A stretch of DNA of 64,000 nucleotides from Poseidonocella sp. HB161398. Its GTDB lineage: Bacteria; Pseudomonadota; Alphaproteobacteria; Rhodobacterales; Rhodobacteraceae. The notes under the pieces were generated by a model. The model was not told the DNA's origin, searched no databases, and saw only the letters and a list, made by a program, of their open reading frames with translations. Made by a program: the position numbers and the translations under genes. The stretch spans positions 124,001 to 188,000 of the forward strand of contig NZ_VATA01000003.1 of the NCBI RefSeq assembly GCF_005870025.1. Direction: 5' to 3'. Shown piece after piece: positions 7,857-17,100 of the stretch (its first letter is position 1; every line of letters starts with the position of its first letter).

Positions 7857-9065
7857 ATGACCAATCCCGAGACGAAGGCCCGGGCCGGGGCAGATCTGCC
7901 CGGAGCCCAGGCCGCGCCCCTGTCCGCGGCTGCCGAGGTGAAGACCGCGCTGGCCGGGCTGATGCAGGACCTGACGCGCTTTCAGGCCGAAATGAAACAG
8001 CAACTTCAAGCAAATGACGAGAGACTGACCATGCTGGACCGCAAGACCGCCTTTGCCCGCCGCCCCGCGCTGAGTGCCGCCATGGAGGCCGAAGCGCCCC
8101 ACCAGAAGGCCTTCGACGCCTATGTCCGCTCCGGCGACGAGGCGCTGCTGCGCGGGCTGGAGCTGGAATCGAAGTCGCTCGCGGTGAATTCGGATGGCGG
8201 CTACCTGGTCGATCCGAAGACCTCGGACATGATCCGCTCCACCATGGCCTCGACGTCCTCGATCCGCTCGATCGCCACGGTCGTGAATGTCGATGCCAGC
8301 TCCTATGACGTGCTGATCGACCGCAACAACGCGGATGTCACCTGGACCACCGAGGCCGACGAGGTGTCCGAGACGACGGCGCCGCAGATCGAGCGGATCT
8401 CGATCCCGCTGCACGAGCTCTCGGCTCTTCCGAAGGCGTCGCAGCGCCTGCTCGACGACAGCGCCTTCGATATCGAGGGCTGGCTGGCCGGGCGCATTGC
8501 GGCCAAGTTCGCGATGGCAGAGGCCGAAGCTTTCGTGAATGGCAACGGCGGCATCAAGCCCCGCGGGTTCCTGAACCATCCCAAGGTGGCCAATGGCACC
8601 TGGTCCTGGGGCAATCTGGGCTATATCGCCACCGGCACCGGCGGGGATTTCGACAGTGTCTCCCCGGCGGATGCGATCATCGAGCTGGTCTACAGCCTGG
8701 ATGCCGAATACCGCGCCAATGCGACCTTCGTGATGAATTCGAAGACCGCGGGCGCCGTGCGCAAGATGAAGGACGCCGATGGCCGGTTCCTGTGGTCCGA
8801 CGGGCTTGCGGCGGGCGAGCCCGCGCGGCTGATGGGCTATCCGGTGCTGATCGCCGAGAACATGCCGGACATCGGCGGGGGCGCCTTCGCCATCGCCTTC
8901 GGGGATTTCTCGGCAGGCTACACGATTGCCGAACGCCCGGACCTGCGCATCCTGCGCGATCCGTTCTCGGCCAAGCCGCATGTGCTCTTCTACGCCACCA
9001 AGCGGGTCGGCGGGGATGTCTCGGATTTTGCCGCGATCAAGCTGCTGAAATTCGGCGTCGCCTGA
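7857..9065 (+). CDS. Major capsid protein, HK97 fold (RcGTA g5-like)
   Basis: This 402-residue capsid subunit has an N-terminal region of about 100 residues ('LAGLMQDLTRFQAEMKQQLQ', coiled coil) that acts as the delta/scaffold domain and is removed by the protease. The HK97 core follows, marked by 'SDGGYLVDPKTSDMIRSTM', 'ELSALPKASQRLLDDSAFDI' and the C-terminal 'FYATKRVGGDVSDFAAIKLL'. It is the most abundant GTA structural protein. A 151-base untranslated gap with hairpins follows, the largest gap inside the cluster. Confidence 0.95.
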   Translation: MTNPETKARAGADLPGAQAAPLSAAAEVKTALAGLMQDLTRFQAEMKQQLQANDERLTMLDRKTAFARRPALSAAMEAEAPHQKAFDAYVRSGDEALLRGLELESKSLAVNSDGGYLVDPKTSDMIRSTMASTSSIRSIATVVNVDASSYDVLIDRNNADVTWTTEADEVSETTAPQIERISIPLHELSALPKASQRLLDDSAFDIEGWLAGRIAAKFAMAEAEAFVNGNGGIKPRGFLNHPKVANGTWSWGNLGYIATGTGGDFDSVSPADAIIELVYSLDAEYRANATFVMNSKTAGAVRKMKDADGRFLWSDGLAAGEPARLMGYPVLIAENMPDIGGGAFAIAFGDFSAGYTIAERPDLRILRDPFSAKPHVLFYATKRVGGDVSDFAAIKLLKFGVA

Positions 9066-9216
9066 CCTGAACGGAACGGATCCGGCCTGGCAGGGCCGGG
9101 TCCCAGGAGCGGTCCCGGCGACCTTCCCCGTCCTCTAGCCATCCCAACCGCACGGGCGGAGGGGAGGACGGGACGCTCCGCATGCCGCCGCCGCCCGATG
9201 CCACTGGAGATCGTTG
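9066..9216 (+). other. Structured intergenic region after the GTA capsid gene
   Basis: Between capsid and connector genes, CCCGTCCTC (9127-9135) pairs with GAGGACGGG (9164-9172), and further GC-rich inverted repeats such as CCGGCC/GGCCGG lie around 9081-9098. There is no T run, so these look like RNA-stabilising or processing stems rather than a terminator. Such a structure could help the capsid mRNA outlast the downstream message; that is inference. Confidence 0.4.
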
Positions 9217-9810
9217 ATGAGACTGAAAGAGCAAACCGGCCTGTCGCAGGCAGAGCTTCCGCTGGACGGGCTGAAGGAGCATCTCCGCCTGGGCAGCGGC
9301 TTCGGCGAGGAGACGCTGCAGGACACGGTGCTGGAGGCCGCCCTGCGCGCTGCCATCGCCGCCATCGAATCGCGGACCGGCAAGGTGCTGATCGAGCGGA
9401 GCTTCATCTGGCAGACCGAGGCCTGGCGGCAATGCGATGCCCAGGCCTTCCCGGTGGCGCCGGTCGTGTCGCTGTCCTGGATGAAGCTGGTGACCCGCAC
9501 CGGCGAGGAAGTCGCGGTCGATCTGGAGACCGTCGCGCTCGAACCCTCGACCCAGCGGCCGGTGCTGCGCTCGGTCTATGGCCGGCTGCCGTCGATCCCG
9601 GCCTACGGCTATGCCGAGATCGGCTTCGCGGCGGGCTACGCGCCGGACTGGGACGCGCTGCCTGCCGATCTGGCCCGGGCGGTGATGATCCTGGCCGCGC
9701 ATTTCTACGAGAGCCGCGACGGCAGCAGCGAGGACGGGCTGCCCGCGGGCGTCACCCGGCTGATCGAGCGCTACCGCACGGTGCGCATCCTCGGGGGGAG
9801 CGCGGCATGA
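9217..9810 (+). CDS. Head-tail connector adaptor protein (RcGTA g6-like)
   Basis: This 197-residue protein of the phage gp6-like head-tail connector family binds under the portal. Features include 'LDGLKEHLRLGSGFGEETL' near the start, 'AAIAAIESRTGKVLIERSF', and the family's C-terminal pattern 'DLARAVMILAAHFYESRDG'. The ATG at 9217 has GGAG 7 bases upstream. Its TGA overlaps the ATG of the next gene (ATGA), indicating translational coupling. Confidence 0.9.
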   Translation: MRLKEQTGLSQAELPLDGLKEHLRLGSGFGEETLQDTVLEAALRAAIAAIESRTGKVLIERSFIWQTEAWRQCDAQAFPVAPVVSLSWMKLVTRTGEEVAVDLETVALEPSTQRPVLRSVYGRLPSIPAYGYAEIGFAAGYAPDWDALPADLARAVMILAAHFYESRDGSSEDGLPAGVTRLIERYRTVRILGGSAA

Positions 9811-10145
9811 CGCCGGACGAACTCACCCGGAAGCTGGTGCTGGAGGCGCCGGGAACGGAGCCGGACGGGCTGGGCGGGCAGCTGGCCGCCTGGACGGCGC
9901 TGGGCACCCATTGGGCACGGGTCTCGCCCGCGCGCGGGCGGGACCGCAGCCGCGGCGCGCTGGCGCTGGGCGCCGTCCCGGCGGAGATCGTGGTGCGCGG
10001 CGCGCCCGAGGGCGCCGCCTCGCGTCCGGTTCCCGGGCAGAGGTTCCGCGAGGGCGCGCGCATCTGGCGGGTGATCGCTGTGGCCGAGCTCGACGACGCA
10101 GGAAGCTACCTGCGCTGCGACGCGGTCGAGGAGGCGGTGCAATGA
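9807..10145 (+). CDS. Head completion (stopper) protein (RcGTA g7-like)
   Basis: This 112-residue protein of the phage head-tail adaptor family (SPP1 gp16-like) plugs the connector. It shows the beta-barrel pattern 'WARVSPARGRDRSRGALALG' and 'RVIAVAELDDAGSYLRCDAV'. It is coupled on both sides by ATGA overlaps, and GGGGGGAG precedes the ATG. Confidence 0.85.
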   Translation: MTPDELTRKLVLEAPGTEPDGLGGQLAAWTALGTHWARVSPARGRDRSRGALALGAVPAEIVVRGAPEGAASRPVPGQRFREGARIWRVIAVAELDDAGSYLRCDAVEEAVQ

Positions 10146-10552
10146 GCTACGGCGTGTCGAAGGCCCTGCAGGGGGCCGTCTTTGCGGCGCTGAGCGGCGA
10201 TGCCGCGCTGGCAGCGGTGGTGGGGACGAATGTCTTCGATGCCCCGCCCGCGGGCGCGGTGCCCGAGCTCCATGTCGCGCTGGGCGCGGAGGATGCCTTC
10301 GCGCGGCCCGACAGTTCGGGCAGCGTGACCACCCACCGGCTGATCGTCAGCGTCATCGGCCCGGCGGAGGGATTTGCCCGCGCCAAGGAGGCGGCCGTGG
10401 CGGTGTCGGACGCACTGGACGGCGCGGCGCTGGCACTGGCGCGCGGACGGCTCCTGTCGCTGGGCTTCCGCCGGGCGCGGGCGCGGCGGACGGACGGCAA
10501 TAGCGGGCGGCGGATCGACCTGACCTTCCGCGCAATCGTCGAAGACAGCTAA
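10142..10552 (+). CDS. Tail terminator protein, DUF3168 (RcGTA g8-like)
   Basis: This 136-residue protein forms the ring that ends tail tube growth. DUF3168 features are visible: 'ALQGAVFAALSGDAALAAVV' at the N-terminus, 'PELHVALGAEDAFARPD', and 'LIVSVIGPAEGFARAKEAA' followed by a C-terminal strand 'RRIDLTFRAIVED'. The start ATG overlaps the previous stop. Confidence 0.85.
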   Translation: MSYGVSKALQGAVFAALSGDAALAAVVGTNVFDAPPAGAVPELHVALGAEDAFARPDSSGSVTTHRLIVSVIGPAEGFARAKEAAVAVSDALDGAALALARGRLLSLGFRRARARRTDGNSGRRIDLTFRAIVEDS

Positions 10553-10568
10553 CAGATCGGAGAGAGCC

Positions 10569-10982
10569 ATGGCGGCACAGAACGGAAAAGACCTGCTGAT
10601 CAAGGTGGACATGGACGGCGAAGGCAGCTTCGAGACCATGGCGGGGCTGCGCGCCAGCCGGATCAGCTTCAATGCCGAGCAGGTCGACGTGACCTCGCTG
10701 GAGAGCACCGGCGGCTGGCGCGAGCTGCTGGCCGGGGCGGGGATCAAGTCGGCGGGCATCTCGGGCTCGGGCGTGTTCCGCGACGCGGGCACCGACGAGC
10801 GGGCGCGGGCGATCTTCTTCAACGGCGAGATCCCCGAATTCCAGGTCTTCATCCCGGATTTCGGCGTGGTCGAGGGCCCGTTCCAGATCAGCGCGATCGA
10901 ATATGCGGGCAGCCATGACGGCGAGGCGACCTACGAAGTGTCGATGGCCTCGGCCGGGGCGCTGCGCTTCACGGCGATCTGA
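10569..10982 (+). CDS. Major tail tube protein, TP901-1 type (RcGTA g9-like)
   Basis: This 137-residue protein polymerises into the tail tube. It has the phage major tail protein pattern 'NGKDLLIKVDMDGEGSFETM', 'EQVDVTSLESTGGWRELL', 'GISGSGVFRDAGTDERARAI' and 'GPFQISAIEYAGSHDGEATY'. AGAGAG precedes the ATG. The next gene begins one base inside its stop codon (TGATG). Confidence 0.95.
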   Translation: MAAQNGKDLLIKVDMDGEGSFETMAGLRASRISFNAEQVDVTSLESTGGWRELLAGAGIKSAGISGSGVFRDAGTDERARAIFFNGEIPEFQVFIPDFGVVEGPFQISAIEYAGSHDGEATYEVSMASAGALRFTAI

Positions 10983-11308
10983 TGGCCAATCCCTATGCCG
11001 GAGAGGTCGAGCTGGTGCTCGACGGCACGCCCCACGTGCTGAAGCTGACGCTCGGCGCGCTGGCGGAGCTGGAGAGCACGCTGGGCGAGGACAGCCTGGT
11101 GGCGATGGTCGAGCGTTTCGAGCGTGCCGCCTATTCCAGCCGCGACGTGCTGGCGCTGGTCGTGGCGGGGCTGCGCGGCGGCGGCTGGCGCGGCGGTCCG
11201 CAGGACCTGCTGAGCGCCGAGATCGAGGGCGGGCCGGTGGCGGCGGCGCGGGCGGCGGCGCTGTTGCTGGCGCGGGCCTTCGCGGTGCCGGGCGGCGCCC
11301 CGGCGTGA
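10982..11308 (+). CDS. GTA tail assembly chaperone-like protein (RcGTA g10-like)
   Basis: This 108-residue 'gene transfer agent family protein' (Phage_TAC_11-like) has an N-terminal beta-hairpin 'GEVELVLDGTPHVLKLTLGA' and a helical remainder. In phages this position is held by tail assembly chaperones that coat the tape measure protein during tube assembly. It is joined to neighbours by TGATG and GTGA overlaps. Confidence 0.85.
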   Translation: MANPYAGEVELVLDGTPHVLKLTLGALAELESTLGEDSLVAMVERFERAAYSSRDVLALVVAGLRGGGWRGGPQDLLSAEIEGGPVAAARAAALLLARAFAVPGGAPA

Positions 11309-11508
11309 GCGGGCTCGACTGGCCGGGGCTGATGCGGGCGGGGCTGGGCGAGCTGCGCCTGACCCCGCGCGAGTTCTGGGCGCTGACGCCCGCGGAACTG
11401 GAGATGATGCTCGGCCGCGACCGGCGGACGGGCGCGCTCGGCCGGGCCGGTCTCGAGGAGCTGGTGCGGCGCTTTCCCGATGTGAGCAAGGAGACAGGCG
11501 ATGGATGA
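11305..11508 (+). CDS. Small phage tail assembly chaperone (RcGTA g10.1-like)
   Basis: This 67-residue protein starts at the GTG overlapping the previous stop (GTGA). 'MRAGLGELRLTPREFWALTP' followed by 'ELEMML' matches the Phage_TAC_6 family of short chaperones found just before the tape measure gene. It ends 8 bases inside the tape measure ORF. Phages often make this second chaperone by frameshifting; here it is a separate overlapping gene. Confidence 0.8.
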   Translation: MSGLDWPGLMRAGLGELRLTPREFWALTPAELEMMLGRDRRTGALGRAGLEELVRRFPDVSKETGDG

Positions 11509-12163
11509 GGTGACGGGGCTCGACGACTTTTCCGGCCAGCTGGACGCGCTGGAGGAGAGCCTGGCAGGCACGCAGGTGGTGGCCTCGGCCTTCGCCGGCG
11601 AGCTGGAGCAGATGCGGGCGACCATCCTGGACACCTCGAAGCAGGTCTCGACCCTGTCCTCGGGGATCAGCCGGGGCCTGCGCTCGGCCTTCGACGGGGT
11701 GATCTTCGACGGGATGCGGCTGCAGGATGCCTTCTCGAAGATCGGCGAGTCGATGGTGAATGCCGCCTATGCCTCCGCCGTGAATCCGGTGATGCGCCAT
11801 ATGGGCGATCTGGTCGGCGGCGGGATTTCGGCGGTGATGTCCGGGCTGATGCCCTTCGAGAAGGGCGGCAGCTTCGCCCAGGGGCGGGTGCTGCCCTTCG
11901 CCCGCGGCGGCGTGGTCTCGAGCCCGGTGCGCTTCCCGATGCGCGGCGGCACCGGGCTGATGGGCGAGGCGGGGCCGGAGGCGATCATGCCGCTGGCGCG
12001 CGGCCCCGACGGGTCGCTGGGCGTGCGCGCCCAGACCGGCGGCGGAGGAATGAACGTGGTGATGAATATCAGCACCCCCGACGCCGAGAGCTTCCGCCGC
12101 AGCCAGGGCCAGCTTGCCGTGCAGATGGGCCGGGCCCTGGCGCGCGGACAGCGCAACCGCTGA
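11501..12163 (+). CDS. Tail tape measure protein, short (RcGTA g11-like)
   Basis: This 220-residue protein sets tail length and is very short compared with siphophage tape measures, in line with the short GTA tail. It has coiled-coil-like N-terminal helices ('LEQMRATILDTSKQVSTL'), a Gly-rich hydrophobic middle ('GDLVGGGISAVMSGLMPF'), and the common tape measure C-terminal motif 'GLMGEAGPEAIMPLARGPDG'. It overlaps the preceding gene by 8 bases. Confidence 0.9.
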   Translation: MDEVTGLDDFSGQLDALEESLAGTQVVASAFAGELEQMRATILDTSKQVSTLSSGISRGLRSAFDGVIFDGMRLQDAFSKIGESMVNAAYASAVNPVMRHMGDLVGGGISAVMSGLMPFEKGGSFAQGRVLPFARGGVVSSPVRFPMRGGTGLMGEAGPEAIMPLARGPDGSLGVRAQTGGGGMNVVMNISTPDAESFRRSQGQLAVQMGRALARGQRNR

Positions 12164-12180
12164 ACTGAAAGGACAGAGCG

Positions 12181-12813
12181 ATGGCATTTCACGAGGTCAG
12201 GTTCCCGGCATCGCTGAGCTTCGGCTCGATGGGCGGGCCAGAGCGGCGGACCGCGATCGTCACGCTGGCGAACGGGTTCGAGGAGCGCAACACCCCCTGG
12301 TCGCATTCGCGCCGCCGCTATGACGCGGGGATGGGGATGCGCTCGCTCGACGATATCGAGACGCTGATCGCCTTCTTCGAGGCGCGGCAGGGACAGCTCT
12401 ACGGCTTCCGCTGGAAGGACTGGGCGGATTACCGCAGCGGCGCGCCCTCGGCCGAGGCGACCCCGTCTGACCAGGCGATCGGCACCGGCAATGGCACAAA
12501 GCGCGTCTTCCAGCTGGTCAAGGCCTATGCCTCTGGCGCGCAGCGCTACGACCGGCCGATCTCGAAGCCCGTGGCGGGCACGGTGCGGGTCGCGGTCGAC
12601 GGCACGGAGGCAGAGGAGGGCACCGATTTCGTGGTAGATGCCACCGCAGGGCTGGTGGTCTTCACCGAGGCGCCGGCCGCCGGAACGGCAATCGCCGCCG
12701 GGTTCGAATTCGACGTGCCGGTGCGGTTCGACACCGACCGGATCGTCACCTCCGTCGCCAGCTTCCAGGCCGGCGACGTTCCGAATGTGCCGATCGTGGA
12801 GCTGAGGGTCTGA
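12181..12813 (+). CDS. Distal tail protein, DUF2460/TIGR02217 (RcGTA g12-like)
   Basis: This 210-residue protein starts the baseplate at the tail tip. DUF2460 signatures are 'FHEVRFPASLSFGSMGGPER', 'NGFEERNTPWSHSRRRYDAG', and 'FFEARQGQLYGFRWKDW'. It shares one base with the next gene (TGATG). No catalytic activity is expected. Confidence 0.95.
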   Translation: MAFHEVRFPASLSFGSMGGPERRTAIVTLANGFEERNTPWSHSRRRYDAGMGMRSLDDIETLIAFFEARQGQLYGFRWKDWADYRSGAPSAEATPSDQAIGTGNGTKRVFQLVKAYASGAQRYDRPISKPVAGTVRVAVDGTEAEEGTDFVVDATAGLVVFTEAPAAGTAIAAGFEFDVPVRFDTDRIVTSVASFQAGDVPNVPIVELRV

Positions 12814-13697
12814 TGCCTGTCACCGGAGATTTCCTGGACCACCTGTCGGGCGGCCACACGACGATCTGCCATGCCTGGCGGGTGACGCGGAAGGACGGCA
12901 CGGTCTTCGGCTTCACCGATCACGACCGCGACTTGTCCTTCGAGGGCACGGTGTTCCGCGCCGGGACCGGGCTGAGCGCCAATGCGCTGTCGCGCACGAC
13001 CGGGCTGTCGGTCGACAACAGCGAGGCGGCGGGCGTGCTCAGCGACGAGGCGGTATCGGAATCCGAGCTGAAGGCCGGGCTCTTCGACGGCGCCGAGGTG
13101 GCGAGCTGGATCGTCAACTGGACCGATCCGGAGCAGCGCGCGCTGCAGTTCCGCGGCCAGCTCGGCGAGGTGAAGATGGAGGCGGGCGAGTTCCGCGCCG
13201 AGCTGCGCGGCCTGACCGAGGCGCTCAATGCCAGCCAGGGGCGGGTGTTCCAGCGCGGCTGTTCGGCCCAGCTCGGCGATGCGCGCTGCGGGATCGACCT
13301 CTCGGGGCCGGACTACCGGGTGGAGGCGGCGGTCTCGGCGATGGTCGGGCGCAGCCGGTTCCACCTGCCGTCGCTCGGGCAATATGCCGACCGCTGGTTC
13401 GAGCAGGGACGGCTGGAGGTGGTCGACGGCGCGGCGGCGGGGCTGTCGGGCCATGTCAAATCCGACCGTGCGGGGCTGGTCCGGGTGGTCGAGCTCTGGG
13501 AGGAGATTCGCGGCGGCATCGCGCCGGGCGACCGCGTACGGCTGGTCGCGGGCTGCGACAAGCGCGCCGAGACCTGCCGGGTGAAGTACCGCAACTTCCT
13601 GAACTTCCGCGGCTTTCCGCATATTCCGGGCGAGGACTGGCTGATGTCCTATCCCGGCAGCGGCGGCGGCAACAATGGCGGGAGCCGGTACAAGTGA
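12813..13697 (+). CDS. Baseplate hub protein, DUF2163 (RcGTA g13-like)
   Basis: This 294-residue baseplate hub has 'TTICHAWRVTRKDGTVFGFT' and 'DNSEAAGVLSDEAVSESEL' in the N-terminal DUF2163 domain. Its C-terminal domain carries four cysteines (150, 159, 248, 255) in 'GCSAQLGDARCGIDL' and 'GCDKRAETCRVKYRN'. This arrangement resembles the lambda gpL-type tail-tip proteins that bind an iron-sulfur cluster, so a metal site is likely here. The stop overlaps the GTG start of g14. Confidence 0.95.
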   Translation: MPVTGDFLDHLSGGHTTICHAWRVTRKDGTVFGFTDHDRDLSFEGTVFRAGTGLSANALSRTTGLSVDNSEAAGVLSDEAVSESELKAGLFDGAEVASWIVNWTDPEQRALQFRGQLGEVKMEAGEFRAELRGLTEALNASQGRVFQRGCSAQLGDARCGIDLSGPDYRVEAAVSAMVGRSRFHLPSLGQYADRWFEQGRLEVVDGAAAGLSGHVKSDRAGLVRVVELWEEIRGGIAPGDRVRLVAGCDKRAETCRVKYRNFLNFRGFPHIPGEDWLMSYPGSGGGNNGGSRYK

Positions 13698-14134
13698 GCG
13701 GCGCGGCACAGGATGTCGTGGCGCTGGCGCGGGGCTGGATCGGCACGCCCTACCGGCACCAGTGCTCGACCCGCGGGGCGGGCACGGACTGCCTGGGGCT
13801 GATCCGCGGCCTCTGGCGCGAGCTCCATGGCGGCGAGCCCGCGCCGGTGCCGGGCTATTCGGCCGACTGGGGCGAGGCGGAACGCGAGGAGCTCTTGTGG
13901 CGCGCGGCCTCGGCCCATCTGCGCCCGGCAGGGGCGCCGCGGCCGGGCGACGTGCTGCTCTTCCGGATGCGCGAGGGCTCGGTCGCCAAGCATCTGGGCA
14001 TCGCCGCCGAGCTCGAGGGCATGGCGACGGTGATCCACGCCTATTCCGGGCATGGGGTGATCGAGACCCCGCTGACCCAACCCTGGGCCCGCCGCATCGT
14101 GGCGCGGTTCCGATTTCCTGACGAGGTGAAGTGA
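13694..14134 (+). CDS. NlpC/P60 cell-wall peptidase of the GTA tail (RcGTA g14-like)
   Basis: This 146-residue cysteine peptidase probably cuts recipient peptidoglycan during DNA delivery. The catalytic Cys is in 'RGAGTDCLGLIRGLW' (Cys33) and the His in 'GSVAKHLGIA' (His100), the usual NlpC/P60 order. GTG 13694 overlaps the g13 stop, and its own TGA overlaps the g15 ATG. Confidence 0.95.
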   Translation: MSGAAQDVVALARGWIGTPYRHQCSTRGAGTDCLGLIRGLWRELHGGEPAPVPGYSADWGEAEREELLWRAASAHLRPAGAPRPGDVLLFRMREGSVAKHLGIAAELEGMATVIHAYSGHGVIETPLTQPWARRIVARFRFPDEVK

Positions 14135-17100
14135 TGGCGACAATCGTCCTGGGCGCAATCGGCGCATCTGTCGGCGCATCCATCGGCGGCTCCGTGCTGG
14201 GCCTTTCCGCGGCCGTGCTGGGCCGCGCGGCCGGGGCGGTTGCGGGGCGGATGATCGACCAGCGGCTCTTGGGGACCGGCTCGCAGGCGGTGGAGACCGG
14301 CCGGGTCGACCGGCTGCGCATCACCTCGGCCAGCGAGGGCACGGCGGTGCAGCAGGTCTATGGCCGGATGCGCGTGCCCGGCCAGGTGATCTGGTCGACC
14401 CGCTTCCGCGAGCACAAGTCGAAGCAGAAGAGCGGCGGCAAGGGCGCGCCCTCGACCACGGTGACGAGCTACAGCTACTCGATCAGCCTGGCGATCGCGC
14501 TCTGCGAGGGCGAGATCGCCGATATCGGCCGCATCTGGGCGGATGGCAAGGTCATCGGCCGCAGCCAGATGGACATCGCGGTCTATCGCGGCACCGAGGA
14601 CCAGGATCCCGATCCCAAGATCGTCGCGACCGAGGGGCTGGCGAACGCCCCGGCCTATCGCGGGCTGGCCTATGTGGTGATCTCCGACCTGCAGCTCGAG
14701 CCGTTCGGCAACCGCGTGCCGCAATTCTCCTTCGAGGTGCTGCGCCCGGCCCAGCCGGAAAGCGCGGGCGAGATCGCGCCGCTTGCGCAGGCGGTCAAGG
14801 CGGTGGCGATGATGCCCGGCAGCGGCGAGTACACGCTGGCCACCTCGGTCGTGCATTACGACAAGGGGATCGGCAATGCGGTCCCGGCGAACCGCAACTC
14901 GCCCTCGGGCAAGTCGGATTTCCTGACCTCGATGGACCAGCTCGATGCCGAGCTCCCGAATTGCGGCTCGGCGCTCCTGGTGGTGTCGTGGTTCGGCAAC
15001 GACCTGCGCTGCGCGGACTGCCGGCTGAAGCCGAAGGTCGAGCAGAAGCTGGTGGGTGCCAGCGCCATGCCCTGGGAGGTTTCGGGGCTCGACCGTCTGG
15101 GCGCGGAGGAGGTGCCGCTTTTCGACGGCCGGCCGCTCTATGGCGGGACGCCTGCGGATGCCGCGGTGATGGAGGCGATTGCCGAGCTCAACCGGCGCGG
15201 CAAGCAGGTGGTGTTCTATCCTTTCATCCTGATGGAGCAGCTTGCGGGCAACGGGCTGGTCAATCCCTGGTGGGGCGGGCCCGAGCAGCCGCCGCTGCCC
15301 TGGCGGGGACGGATCACCACTTCGCTGGCGCCGGGCGTCGAGGGCAGCCCCGACGGCACCGCGCAGGCGCGCGCCGAGGTCGCGGCCTTCTTCGGCACCG
15401 CGCAGCCGTCGGATTTCGCCATCGAGGGCGGCCGCGTGGTCTATTCCGGGCCGCCGGAATGGAGCTATCGCCGCTTCGTGCTGCACTACGCCCATCTCTG
15501 CGTCGCGGCGGGGGGCATCGGCGCCTTCGTCATCGGCTCGGAGATGCGCAGCCTGACCCAGATTCGCGCCGAGAACGGCAGCTTCCCGGCGGTGGAGGAG
15601 TTCTGCCGCCTGGCCGCGGAGGTGCGCCAGGTGATGGGCGCGGGCACGAAGCTCGGCTATGCCGCGGACTGGTCGGAATACTTCGGCTATTCGCCCTCGG
15701 ACGGCTCGGGCAGCCGCTATTTCCATCTCGACCCGCTCTGGGCGCATGACGACATCGATTTCATCGGCATCGACAACTACATGCCGCTGTCCGACTGGCG
15801 CGACGAGCCGGGCCATGCCGACGCGCATTGGCGCAGCATCCACAATATCGACTACCTGCAGGCCAATATCGAGGGCGGAGAGGGCTATGACTGGTACTAT
15901 GCCAGCGACGCGGGCCGCGACGCGCAGGAGCGCCTGCCGATCAGCGACGGCGCCTATGGCGAGCCGTGGGTCTGGCGCTACAAGGACATCCGTTCCTGGT
16001 GGTCGCTGCCGCATCACGAGCGCATCGGCGGCGTGCGCCAGGAAGAGCCCACCGTCTGGGTGCCGCAGTCGAAGCCGGTCTGGTTCACCGAATTCGGCTG
16101 CGCGGCGATCGACAAGGGCACGAACCAGCCCAACAAGTTCCTCGATCCGAAATCCTCGGAATCGGACATGCCCTACTATTCGACCGGCGCGCGCGACGAC
16201 CTGATGCAGATGCAGTATGTCCGCGCGGTGCAGGATTACTGGGAGCGGGGCGAGAACAACCCGGTCTCCGCAGTCTATGGCGGACCGATGATCGACATGG
16301 CGATGGCCCATGTCTGGGCTTGGGACGCGCGGCCCTATCCGTATTTCCCCGGGCTGTCGAATGTCTGGGGCGACGGCGAGAACTACATCCGCGGCCACTG
16401 GCTGAACGGTCGCACGGCGGGGCGGGATCTGGCCGAGGTGGTGCGCGAGATCTGCGCGCGCTCGGGCGTGACGGGCATCGATACCAGCGCGCTCTGGGGC
16501 TATGTGCGCGGCTATGCGTTCTCGACCATCGACGGGGCGCGGGCGGCGCTGCAGCCCTTGATGCTGGCCCATGGCTTCGACTCGGTGGAGCGCGACGGCG
16601 TGCTCGCCTTCCGCAGCCGCTCGGGCCAGGCCGATGTCACGCTGGCGCTCTCGGATCTGGCGGAGCATCCCGAGCAGGACGGCGACCTGGTGCAGCTGCG
16701 CCAGCCAGAGGCGGAACTGGCGGGGCAGGTCCAGATCACCCATGTCGCCGCCGACGGCGCCTATGAGGCACGCACCAGCGCGGCGGCCTATCCCGCGGAT
16801 GACGCCCGCTCGGTCACGGCCTCGGATCTGAACATGTCGCTGACCTTCGGCGAGGCGCAGCGCATGGCCGAGCGCTGGCTGAGCGAGGCGCGGGTCAGCC
16901 GGGACACGGTCACTTTCGCGCTGCCGCCCTCCTATATCAACGTCACCGCGGGGGATGTGGTGGAGATCCTCGAAGATGCCGGGCCCGCGCTCTACCGGAT
17001 CGACCGGATCGAGGATTTCGGCATCCGCCTGGTCGAGGCGGTGCGGGTCGAGCCCGGGGTCTACATCCCCGGCGGCGGCTACGAGGAGGGCGATCCGCTG

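Noticed and set aside
15966-16766. Additional plus-strand frames inside the megatron gene
   Set aside because: They overlap the confirmed tail-tip frame and have the Arg/Gly/Ala-rich composition of out-of-frame translations.
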